From NCBI GenBank assembly GCA_002349525.1, contig DEDL01000008.1:169599-198136 (forward strand): a stretch of DNA of 28,538 bases, written 5' to 3'. The DNA is from Lachnoclostridium sp. UBA2905. GTDB taxonomy: Bacteria; Bacillota; Clostridia; Lachnospirales; Lachnospiraceae. Both the position numbers and the translations under genes were made by a program. Shown piece by piece: positions 1 to 7,368 of the stretch. The notes below the pieces were generated by a model. That model ran no database searches, was not told where the DNA came from, and saw nothing but the letters and a program-made list of their open reading frames with translations. Numbering within the stretch: position 1 is the stretch's first letter; every line of letters begins with the position of its first letter.

Positions 1-134
1 TCATCTGATGCATCATCCTTATCGTCCTTTACATCATCTTTTTTGTCGTCTGATGCATCATCCTTATCGTCCTTTGCATCATCTTTTTTGTCGTCTGATG
101 CATCATCCTTATCATCCTTTGCATCATCTTTTTT
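1..134. repeat. 45-bp tandem repeat, three copies (one partial at the edge)
   Basis: Copies lie at 1-44 (cut by the window edge), 45-89 and 90-134 and differ at only a few third-codon positions. The period is a multiple of three, so gain or loss of copies keeps the lipoprotein frame open. More copies may lie left of the window. Confidence 0.9.
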
Positions 135-536
135 GTCATCGAAAATATCATCAATATCTCCAAGCAGATCATCATCTGTATCTGACTTAGAACCTGCAAT
201 TACTGTATAATCATCCCTATCTGCTTCTTCTATATTACCGGAAGCTTCTTCTCCAAAATATTTCTTCTGCAGTTCATCTAATTTTTCATTATATTCATCA
301 GGATACTCCGGATATTCTGATGCCGTGAAATATACACTGCCGTCCCTTACCATAATATCTCTGGGATATGACCCCTCTGGAATATCAAGTTTATTCTCAT
401 CAAGAACATAATGTACTTCTCCTGACACATCTGCTGTTGCAGGATTCTTATTCACACCCTTGCCACTGCCACCGCAGGCCGTTGTACCTAACATAACCGC
501 CGCAAGCACCACGGCTACAATCGCTTTTTTCCTCAT
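1..536 (-). CDS. Acidic-repeat lipoprotein, C-terminus beyond the window
   Basis: The ATG at 536 follows an AAGGATGG ribosome site at good distance; an earlier in-frame ATG at 548 directly abuts it and is less likely. The protein begins with Lys/Arg, a hydrophobic stretch, and a lipobox-like end TTAC with Cys21, so it is probably exported and lipid-anchored. After a Ser/Gly linker there is a region of about 85 residues that I do not recognise (Tyr/Glu-rich, around residues 35-115), then an Asp/Lys-rich region built from a 15-residue repeat, DDKKDDAKDDKDDAS, at least three times before the sequence leaves the window. No enzyme motif is visible. The acidic repeats could be a wall spacer or bind cations; this is inference. 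The gene is divergent from the AraC-type regulator at 750, which may control it. The export call is fairly secure; the function is unknown. Confidence 0.75.
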   Translation of the reverse strand, partial: MRKKAIVAVVLAAVMLGTTACGGSGKGVNKNPATADVSGEVHYVLDENKLDIPEGSYPRDIMVRDGSVYFTASEYPEYPDEYNEKLDELQKKYFGEEASGNIEEADRDDYTVIAGSKSDTDDDLLGDIDDIFDDKKDDAKDDKDDASDDKKDDAKDDKDDASDDKKDDVKDDKDDASD

Positions 537-670
537 ATTACTTCCCATCCTTTCATTCACTGGTTTACGCAGAATTTGTCCCGCTTTCCAGTCTACCTTA
601 CGAACTATACCCTTGTTTCTTTTCAATTTAAGTGTTTTTTTATTGCAAAAATATTAAATCTTATTTTTTT

Positions 671-690
671 TATGTTACAATAGTAACATA
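671..690. promoter_or_regulatory. 20-bp palindrome between divergent lipoprotein and AraC genes
   Basis: TATGTTAC, a 4-base spacer AATA, then GTAACATA form a perfect inverted repeat of 8 bp per arm. It sits about 60 bases before the regulator start and 135 bases before the lipoprotein start. The short spacer and lack of a T-run on the correct side argue against a terminator and for an operator. A possible -10 (TACAAT) lies inside it, so a bound protein could block a promoter. No convincing -35 was found. Confidence 0.45.
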
Positions 691-749
691 CTTATATTCA
701 ATTCGAAGATTCAACAAGGCTAAATATGATAATCATACGAGGTAAAAAG

Positions 750-1553
750 ATGTTTGAGATAATTAGTGTGGATACCAAAAGCCAGCATGATGGCGATTTC
801 ATATATGACTTTCCAGGCGGATTTGACTCCTGGCTTTTACTTCTGGTTCATACAAAGAGCATATTTAAGATTAATGGTGAATACAAGGAATTTCCACCTG
901 ACTGTCTGGTACTGTACAAACCACATATGCCAATATATTACAGGGCAGCCGGAGACTTCTACAGTGATGACTGGATGCATTTTAATTGTTCTGACACTGA
1001 TATAAACCTCTCCCTCATTCCCCTTGGGCAGCCTGTTCACACTCCCCTTGCAGCGCAGTGTAACAGTCTTTTCCAGCTTCTTTGTGTGGAAAATTATCTT
1101 GACAATGAATACAAAAACCAGTCAATAAACTCTCTTATTAATCTGCTCATATGTAAGCTTTCCGAATCATCACATATTAACGATTTTTCAAAGAAGCATT
1201 CTGATCTGGTTGAACTTCGTAAAGAAATATACAAATATCCTGGTGAAGCATGGACTCTTTCAAGCATGGCAGCAAAGGTTTTCATGTCTGAAAGCCATCT
1301 TCAGGCCCTCTACAAAAAAACATTTGGAATCTCCTGTATAAATGATGTGATAAGCGCACGAATACAGCTTGCCAAATCACTGCTTTTATACACTGAATAT
1401 ACCATAACCTACATTGCCACAAGCTGCGGCTACAACAGTACCCAGCACTTTTTCAGGCAGTTTAACCGGGTTGTAGGATGTTCACCTAATTCATACAGGA
1501 AATCTCTGCGTCCTTCAGGCAATAATTCCAGTAATGATACAGAAGAAAAATAA
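750..1553 (+). CDS. AraC-family transcriptional regulator
   Basis: A 267-residue regulator with an N-terminal cupin-like sensing domain (about residues 1-140) and a C-terminal double helix-turn-helix (about 165-260). The second HTH shows the family signature: ITYIATSCGYNSTQHFFRQF followed by a GCSPNSYR end. I chose ATG 750 because GAGG at 739-742 lies 7 bases before it; an in-frame ATG at 726 would put that site inside the gene. Members of this group usually sense a sugar or small metabolite and control neighbouring transport or hydrolase genes. Here the only divergent neighbour is the acidic-repeat lipoprotein, so the target is not obvious. The family call is firm; the ligand is unknown. Confidence 0.93.
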   Translation: MFEIISVDTKSQHDGDFIYDFPGGFDSWLLLLVHTKSIFKINGEYKEFPPDCLVLYKPHMPIYYRAAGDFYSDDWMHFNCSDTDINLSLIPLGQPVHTPLAAQCNSLFQLLCVENYLDNEYKNQSINSLINLLICKLSESSHINDFSKKHSDLVELRKEIYKYPGEAWTLSSMAAKVFMSESHLQALYKKTFGISCINDVISARIQLAKSLLLYTEYTITYIATSCGYNSTQHFFRQFNRVVGCSPNSYRKSLRPSGNNSSNDTEEK

Positions 1554-1559
1554 CTTAAG

Positions 1560-1634
1560 CATAAGAGTGAACATAAGACTAAACATAGATAGCTTAAACA
1601 TAAGACCAAACATAGGATTAAACGTAAGAAAAAA
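1560..1634 (+). repeat. Degenerate 12-bp tandem repeat, six units
   Basis: Units start at 1560, 1572, 1584, 1599, 1611 and 1623 and follow the pattern CATAAGAnnnAA; the third is 15 bases long. The array starts six bases after the AraC stop codon. It has no unique spacers, so it is not a CRISPR. Confidence 0.7.
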
Positions 1635-1703
1635 CGCAATTCAGGTCAAAAAAGATTTTTATTACTCACCATCTGCAGAAGCGGGAGTCTTCTCGACTGA
1701 GAT

Positions 1704-1739
1704 AAAAAAACCTGTCTGGATCACCTAATTCCAGACAGG
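1704..1739 (-). terminator. Intrinsic terminator downstream of the subtilase gene
   Basis: CCTGTCTGGA (1711-1720) pairs perfectly with TCCAGACAGG (1730-1739) around a 9-base loop. Read on the minus strand the stem is followed by seven T residues (1704-1710). It lies about 215 bases past the end of the clpX-subtilase pair. There is no T-run on the plus side, so it does not serve the AraC gene. Confidence 0.85.
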
Positions 1740-1954
1740 ACACATAAAAAGAAAAGAAATGCAAAGAAAAATAATTCTTAAGCGTGTCGAATCATCTTTC
1801 TATACGATACTCACACTTATATCGTATGCATATATAATATTCTAACACAAACAATCCTACAATAACATATTTTACAATGGGGCTAACATATCTAATGATT
1901 GCTCTATCAGAAAACATCAAAACTGCCCCAAAATATGTCAAGTAATATTTCGTA

Positions 1955-3694
1955 TCACTCACTTATTGCCACAAATGTACTATATATGTTAATTCTTCCA
2001 TATCCAAAACTTCTATCTGGCACCGTAAGATTAGTTGTATCTGCACCCCTGATAAGATACTGTTTTGCTCCAATAGTTCCAGCAGGTCTTAAAGGAATGC
2101 TCCATTCAGCAAATAAGGCAAGTATTCCTCCTGTAACTGCAGATGCATAGCTTGTTCCTGTAACATAATCATTTCCCCTGTCAGTAATAATATATATTCC
2201 CTCTCCCGGTGCCACAAGCTCGGGCTTTATAATTCCATTTCTTGTATAGCCTCTGCTGGAATTAACGTATATTCTAATTCCCTCTATTGTACTTGCCCCT
2301 ATAGTTATAGGTCCATAGGCATTGCCCGGCTCACATATTGTAATATCCGGGTCGGCACTCTGAAAATTAACCGCTGAAGCAGAAAAACCCTCTACCGGCA
2401 GCCACATATCAAATGTCCCCGGAACATTTCCATCCTGAATAACACGAATTGTCCATATGCCCTGAGCCGGAGTAATAAACCTGAAATGAACCAGCTGGTC
2501 TCCTGAACTTCTCTCCACAATTTCAGAAAATACCTCTACTCCGCTGCCCACAAGCTGGAAATTAAAATCTCTTCTGCTACTGCTCTTTGAATTAACGATC
2601 CCCGAAAAATCACCTGCCGGCGGCTTTATCTGAACAGAGTAGTAGGAAGCTGATGATGCCCAGAGTTCCGTTGTAAAGCCACCCTGTCCGGACACTGTAT
2701 CACTTACATATATCTGGACGTCCATATAATCATTTTTTGTAAGAACCCCGCTTCTAAAATGATGCTTTCTGCCTGTTTCATTTCCTGCTGCTGTACAAAT
2801 ATATAATCCATAAAGTCCACTTAAGGAGTTAAGATATTCAGCAAGGGGTCCTCTGCCATTATGGTCACCCTGGTTGGTGCCAATACCAAGACATATTACC
2901 ATTGGCTTTCTTTCACGTATGGAAACATTCAACAGATATCTTATTCCAAGCATAATGTCACTTTCAAGAAATGCATCTGCTGATTCATTTATCTTATAAT
3001 AATCCCTGTAAAATTCCTTCGCCTGTCTTAATTTTACAACAGCTATATCTGCACTAGGTGCCACACCTGAAAACTCCCTTTCAGGAATCTCTCTTCCTGC
3101 TGCAATCTGTGCCATAGCTGTTCCATGGCCATTGTCATCAATCATTTTATCTATATTATCAAGTATATCTCTTACATTGGGTCCTATCTCATCTGGCAGA
3201 CCATTTCTGCCCTGGTTTTTCAGTGCAGTGTTTATATCAGTATTGGAATATTCTCTGCCATAGCCAAATTCAGGCGGAGGAGCACCGGTGGTATCACTCT
3301 GGACCCACACAGATGTAATTTTGCTTGTATTATTCTCCCAGACAAAGGCTTCATTTTTATAATCAATGCCACAGTCAATAATTCCAAGAATAACACCCTG
3401 TCCATACAGATTTAAAAAAGGCTGCCGTCTCAGCCTTAATACTCCGGTTGTCTCAAGCACCTGCGTGTCAAGAATTCCGTAGCATGAAGGAACCGTACGG
3501 TAGCCTATGTTCTTTATTATGGTATCAAACATTTCTTTTCTGGCATATGCAACAACGTAATTCTCGTTGATACGCTGTATACACTCTGAATAATATGCTG
3601 GAAGTACTGTTGCCGAATTCTCCCTGTAGTCAAGGATGAATTCAAGATAGTCCTCTGAATATATTATATCGTCACAGTTTAATTCATCTGCCAT
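1955..3694 (-). CDS. S8 subtilisin-family serine protease, CspA-like
   Basis: A 579-residue subtilase with a complete catalytic set: Asp107 (IIDCGIDY), His190 (NGHGTAMA), oxyanion Asn305 (AAGNE) and Ser515 (GTSYASA). About 140 residues between Asn305 and the catalytic serine form an inserted beta-rich domain, the layout of the clostridial Csp (germination) protease group. The first 95 residues resemble a prodomain. There is no signal peptide, so it is probably cytoplasmic or packed into spores; Csp proteases cleave the spore-cortex hydrolase precursor SleC in some clostridia, but that role is not shown here. It starts 25 bases after the ClpX-like stop with only a weak ribosome site (GTGGAAA) and is likely co-transcribed with it. 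Many Lachnospiraceae carry several CspA-like subtilases of unknown job. The fold and active site are secure; the substrate is unknown. Confidence 0.9.
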   Translation of the reverse strand: MADELNCDDIIYSEDYLEFILDYRENSATVLPAYYSECIQRINENYVVAYARKEMFDTIIKNIGYRTVPSCYGILDTQVLETTGVLRLRRQPFLNLYGQGVILGIIDCGIDYKNEAFVWENNTSKITSVWVQSDTTGAPPPEFGYGREYSNTDINTALKNQGRNGLPDEIGPNVRDILDNIDKMIDDNGHGTAMAQIAAGREIPEREFSGVAPSADIAVVKLRQAKEFYRDYYKINESADAFLESDIMLGIRYLLNVSIRERKPMVICLGIGTNQGDHNGRGPLAEYLNSLSGLYGLYICTAAGNETGRKHHFRSGVLTKNDYMDVQIYVSDTVSGQGGFTTELWASSASYYSVQIKPPAGDFSGIVNSKSSSRRDFNFQLVGSGVEVFSEIVERSSGDQLVHFRFITPAQGIWTIRVIQDGNVPGTFDMWLPVEGFSASAVNFQSADPDITICEPGNAYGPITIGASTIEGIRIYVNSSRGYTRNGIIKPELVAPGEGIYIITDRGNDYVTGTSYASAVTGGILALFAEWSIPLRPAGTIGAKQYLIRGADTTNLTVPDRSFGYGRINIYSTFVAISE

Positions 3695-3719
3695 ATATCT
3701 GTTTCCACATACATTTTTA

Positions 3720-5240
3720 TTATTGTATGCTATTATCCTCTAAAAGGTTACCTCTCATTTCAATATGAGGACCACCCTTTCCCTCAATATAATCCTTTGT
3801 AATAGTTACTCTTCCGATCATATCATCCTTAGGGATTTCATACATAATATCAAGCATGTACTCCTCAAGTACTGCTCTTAAGGCTCTGGCTCCCATTTTC
3901 TTCTCAAGGGCCTTCTTTGCAATCAAATGAAGTGCATCATCATCAAAGCGAAGATCAACCTCATCAAGTCTTAAAAGCTTCTTATACTGTGATACAATTG
4001 CACTCTTTGGCTCTGTAAGAACTCTGACAAGCATGTCCTCATCAAGTGGACTAAGTGTACATGTAACCGGAAGTCTTCCAAGGAATTCAGGAATCATTCC
4101 AAATTCCCTGAGATCCTGTGTTGTAACCTTTGAAAGAATGTCATCGTCATCTTCTGCCTTCATATTAAGAGATGCTCCAAATCCCATTGAACTCTTAAGG
4201 TTAACTCTGTCAGCAATAACCTTATCAAGACCCGGAAATGCACCGCCACATATAAATAATATATTTGAAGTATTGACTGTGCAAAGTGGCACCATTGCAT
4301 TCTTACTTGAGGCACCAACAGGTACTTCCACATCTCCACCTTCAATAAGCTTAAGAAGACCCTGCTGTACTGATTCTCCACTTACGTCTCTTGAGTTAGT
4401 ATTCTTCTTCTTTGCAATTTTATCTATCTCATCAATGAATACAATACCATGCTCCGCCTTCTCCACATCATTATCTGCTGCCGCAAGAAGCTTTGAAAGA
4501 ACACTCTCAACGTCATCACCAATATAACCTGCCTCTGTAAGGGCAGTAGCATCTGTTATTGCAAGTGGAACCTTAAGCATATTGGCAAGTGTTTTAACCA
4601 TATAAGTCTTACCACAGCCTGTTGGTCCAAGCATAAGAATGTTAGACTTCTCGATCATAACTCCGTCATCATCTGTTTCACTTGATAAAACTCTCTTATA
4701 ATGATTGTATACTGCAACTGATAAAACCTTTTTCGCCTTATCCTGTCCTACAACATGTTCATCAAGAGCAGCCTTTATCAAATGAGGTGCAGGAAGTGTC
4801 TTAAGTGTAAGCTTTTCTTCTTCCTTGTCCTCTTCCTTATCCTTTTTACTGTTTTTATCAGGCTTTTCTCTCTTTTTAACACTCTGCTTGTTCATATACA
4901 TATTTTTAATATTGTCAAAGCTGGACATATCCATCATAAAGCTTATACTGCCATCATTTAACTTATTAAATGTTTTCTGCATACAGTCCGTACAAACACA
5001 TATGTTATTAGGAAGCTTTACCATGGGACCTGCCTTACTTTCAGTCCTGTGACATATATAGCATACGTCTTCATACTTTTTTTCTCTATTGTCAGATTTT
5101 GTATTGCTGCCCTCAGACGATGTATCCATATCATCTACAATAACATCAGCAGCCTTGTCATTATCATTCTCTTTATCATCAACATCCACAGCATTCACGT
5201 CTGTTGTCTCTTCGATTATCTCATCATCTCTATCTGCCAT
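3720..5240 (-). CDS. clpX: ClpX-like AAA+ unfoldase, long form
   Basis: A hexameric ATP-driven unfoldase expected to feed proteins to ClpP in the cytoplasm. Visible: zinc-binding domain Cys60-x2-Cys63 and Cys83-x2-Cys86; Walker A GPTGCGKT (205-212); pore loop GYIG (238-241); Walker B VFIDE (267-271); an MGF loop (352-354) where classic ClpX has the ClpP-docking IGF; arginine finger in EFLGRLP (Arg389); sensor 2 GARALR (450-455). At 506 residues it is about 80 longer than usual. The extra length is a very acidic N-terminal tail of about 55 residues before the zinc domain and a highly charged linker (about 120-145). ATG 5240 follows AGGAGGT at ideal spacing. Neither clpP nor tig is adjacent, unlike the usual clpX locus, so this may be a second ClpX paralogue working with the subtilase downstream. 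Confidence 0.92.
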   Translation of the reverse strand: MADRDDEIIEETTDVNAVDVDDKENDNDKAADVIVDDMDTSSEGSNTKSDNREKKYEDVCYICHRTESKAGPMVKLPNNICVCTDCMQKTFNKLNDGSISFMMDMSSFDNIKNMYMNKQSVKKREKPDKNSKKDKEEDKEEEKLTLKTLPAPHLIKAALDEHVVGQDKAKKVLSVAVYNHYKRVLSSETDDDGVMIEKSNILMLGPTGCGKTYMVKTLANMLKVPLAITDATALTEAGYIGDDVESVLSKLLAAADNDVEKAEHGIVFIDEIDKIAKKKNTNSRDVSGESVQQGLLKLIEGGDVEVPVGASSKNAMVPLCTVNTSNILFICGGAFPGLDKVIADRVNLKSSMGFGASLNMKAEDDDDILSKVTTQDLREFGMIPEFLGRLPVTCTLSPLDEDMLVRVLTEPKSAIVSQYKKLLRLDEVDLRFDDDALHLIAKKALEKKMGARALRAVLEEYMLDIMYEIPKDDMIGRVTITKDYIEGKGGPHIEMRGNLLEDNSIQ

Positions 5241-5270
5241 TAAATTCTACCTCCTGCTGTTTTAAAGCAC

Positions 5271-5299
5271 ATTATACACAATTATTTTAATTATTACAA
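5271..5299 (-). promoter_or_regulatory. Sigma-A type promoter for the clpX-subtilase pair
   Basis: On the minus strand TTGTAA (5294-5299) and TATAAT (5271-5276) are separated by exactly 17 bases. The start codon is 31 bases past the -10, with AGGAGGT between. It lies after the HtrA terminator, so the pair has its own promoter. Confidence 0.65.
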
Positions 5300-5320
5300 T
5301 CAAAATTATAATAAGAAAAT

Positions 5321-5346
5321 GCCCCCATATAAAACTATATGGGAGC
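5321..5346 (-). terminator. Terminator of the HtrA gene
   Basis: CCCATATA and TATATGGG form a tight stem around a 4-base loop, extended by a further GC pair on each side of one mismatch. On the minus strand it is followed by a T-rich run (ATTTTCTTATTATAATTTT). It lies 67 bases after the HtrA stop. Confidence 0.7.
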
Positions 5347-5413
5347 ACCTTCAAGATATATATTAATGAAAGAGGGGACTTATTATAAGTACGCCCTTGG
5401 CGTATTCATATTC

Positions 5414-7204
5414 CTACCATGGGAACATATTGTTAAACCAGTCATTCATTCCATTGTTATATTCGTCATCACTGTAAGCATCGCCGTTGTAACCGTCAGA
5501 TCCATTACCATTAGAGCCATTGCCATTAGAACCATTGTCATTAGAGCCATTACCATCATTTCCATCAGAATCATTCCCCTGACTGCTGTTATCTGAGCCC
5601 TTGTTATTATTCACTCCGGCATCCTTAGCATTTGCAAGTGTAACCTTAAGGTCTAACTTATCATAACCCTTGCTTGCATCATTCTTTCTGTATAAACTTA
5701 CTGTGATTTCAGTACCTGCACGGTTACTTGTAATTTTATCTACTGCTGCAGACTTTGATGAAACTGAAAGTCCGTCAATCTCTGTAATAATATCACCTTC
5801 AACAATACCTGCTTTATCCGCTGGTCCATTAGGGCTTACACTGGATACATATACTCCATCAGGAACATTGTACATCTCTTTTGCTTCGCTTGAAATATCC
5901 TGAACAGCAACTCCCATATAACCCTTTTCATCCTCAGTAAGTGTTTCTCTGTTCATAAGATCATTTATAATAGGAATTGCTGATGAAATTGGAATTGCAT
6001 AGCACATTCCCTCAACCTGTGTATCACTGATCTTTGCACTGTTAATACCTACAACATTACCATTGATGTCAAGAAGTGGTCCGCCACTGTTACCTCCGTT
6101 GATGGCAGCATCTGTCTGGATAAATGTCATTTTCTTAGATCCTGTTACCTGATTGCCCATATCAAGTTCCCTGTTCTTGGCACTTATATAGCCAACTGTA
6201 ACTGACTGGCCCATGCCCTGTGCATTACCAATAGCTATTGCTATCTGTCCAACCTTAACATCATCTGAATTGCCAAGAACTGCAACCTTAATTGACTTCA
6301 TTGTGTCATCCTTAATATCTGAAAGCTTAACCGCAACAACGGCAAGGTCTGCAGTTGAATCAGTACCCTTAACAACCGCCTGAGCTGTGGAATCATCCGC
6401 AAATGTTACCTGAATTCCTGTAGCATCTTCAACTACGTGATTGTTAGTTGCAAGTAAAAGCTCTGTTTCATTCTGTCCAACGATAAAGCCTGTTCCTGCT
6501 GACTTAACTTCCTGCTCGTACTGCTGTCCAAATATCGAGTATCCCTTCTGTGATGATGTACTCGTAATAGATGCTACTGATGGCATTGAAGCTTCAACAA
6601 TATCTGATACATCAGTAGCTCCTGATGTGCCTCCCTTTGACTCTGTAACTGTTACAGGCTTTGTTGTTGCAACTGCATCATCATCCTTCTTTGATGCATC
6701 TTCCTTACCAGATGCACTGTCCTTATTGGAATCATTGTCCATTGCAAGCTGATCATCACCTGATACAGCCTTATAATTCATAATACCAGTTACAAATGCT
6801 GAACCCATTCCAATAAGTCCTACACCTGCTATAACGCAGGCTGCAATTGCAATCCACTTTGCCGCATTATTTTTCTTAGGCTTTCTTCCGTTATTGCCTG
6901 AAGGACCGGCACCATAATTGCCATACCCGTTAGGTCCTGTATAACCATTGCCGTTATTGTATGGGTTCTGGTTATATGGATTCTGGTTATTATACTGGTT
7001 ATTATAATAACCATTCTGACCATCATTACCTGTATTACTGTTATTAGTACTGTTAGTATTGTTGCTACTAACATTGCTGTTACTGTCAGTACTGTTAGTG
7101 GTGTTATAACTATTACTGCTGTTATCCTTCTCTACATCCGGGTCTGTCACATTGGCATCCGGTATATCGATGTACTGATTATCATTCTTTCTTTCCTCTT
7201 CCAT
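5414..7204 (-). CDS. htrA: HtrA/DegP-like membrane-anchored serine protease with PDZ domain
   Basis: A 596-residue trypsin-like protease for misfolded exported proteins. Order: a cytoplasmic Asn/Ser/Gly/Tyr-rich tail (1-110), one membrane helix (about 117-140), an acidic linker, a protease domain with His256 (NNHVV), Asp286 (TADLAV) and Ser373 (NGGNSGGPL), one PDZ domain (about 430-530), and an Asn/Gly/Asp-rich C-terminal tail ending in an aromatic FPW. This is the usual HtrA/YkdA/YvtA plan of Gram-positives, with the active site outside the membrane. Start ATG 7204 has AGGAG (7214-7218) 9 bases upstream; an earlier ATG at 7213 directly abuts that site. Both low-complexity tails are unusually long. 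Single gene with its own terminator, divergent from the sugar transferase. Confidence 0.95.
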   Translation of the reverse strand: MEEERKNDNQYIDIPDANVTDPDVEKDNSSNSYNTTNSTDSNSNVSSNNTNSTNNSNTGNDGQNGYYNNQYNNQNPYNQNPYNNGNGYTGPNGYGNYGAGPSGNNGRKPKKNNAAKWIAIAACVIAGVGLIGMGSAFVTGIMNYKAVSGDDQLAMDNDSNKDSASGKEDASKKDDDAVATTKPVTVTESKGGTSGATDVSDIVEASMPSVASITSTSSQKGYSIFGQQYEQEVKSAGTGFIVGQNETELLLATNNHVVEDATGIQVTFADDSTAQAVVKGTDSTADLAVVAVKLSDIKDDTMKSIKVAVLGNSDDVKVGQIAIAIGNAQGMGQSVTVGYISAKNRELDMGNQVTGSKKMTFIQTDAAINGGNSGGPLLDINGNVVGINSAKISDTQVEGMCYAIPISSAIPIINDLMNRETLTEDEKGYMGVAVQDISSEAKEMYNVPDGVYVSSVSPNGPADKAGIVEGDIITEIDGLSVSSKSAAVDKITSNRAGTEITVSLYRKNDASKGYDKLDLKVTLANAKDAGVNNNKGSDNSSQGNDSDGNDGNGSNDNGSNGNGSNGNGSDGYNGDAYSDDEYNNGMNDWFNNMFPW

Positions 7205-7302
7205 ATAAATCATCTCCTATAATTATTTCAATTCATTTCCTTTATCTTGTGACACATTATAGGTATAATTTGTGTATAGTTTGTGAAGTAATAAAGTTTA
7301 TA

Positions 7303-7331
7303 TTGTGAATTTTTGATTTTTCGGTTATTAT
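7303..7331 (+). promoter_or_regulatory. Sigma-A type promoter for the sugar-phosphate transferase
   Basis: TTGTGA (7303-7308) and TATTAT (7326-7331) are 17 bases apart, leaving a leader of about 30 bases before the TTG start. The same gap must hold the divergent htrA promoter; a minus-strand TATAAT at 7256-7261 is a candidate -10, but I see no good -35 for it. Confidence 0.5.
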
Positions 7332-7368
7332 GTAAAGCAAGGATTTGTAAGTGAAAGGATGAAATGAC

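Larger units (their letters stand above)
1554..1954. other. 400-base gene-free stretch with repeats and hairpins
   Basis: No coding region with a ribosome site is visible on either strand. It holds, in order, a degenerate 12-bp tandem repeat (1560-1634), a strong hairpin with a T-run for the minus strand (1704-1739) and an 8-bp inverted repeat (1802-1809 with 1820-1827, ATACGATA/TATCGTAT). The latter two lie in the 3' flank of the subtilase gene. Confidence 0.7.

Noticed and set aside
1878..1930. TGGGGC/GCCCCA inverted repeat after the subtilase gene
   Set aside because: Only six pairs with a 41-base loop; likely chance.
4033..4527. 164-residue open frame on the plus strand
   Set aside because: It is antisense to the conserved AAA+ domain of the ClpX-like gene and has no ribosome site or recognisable motif.
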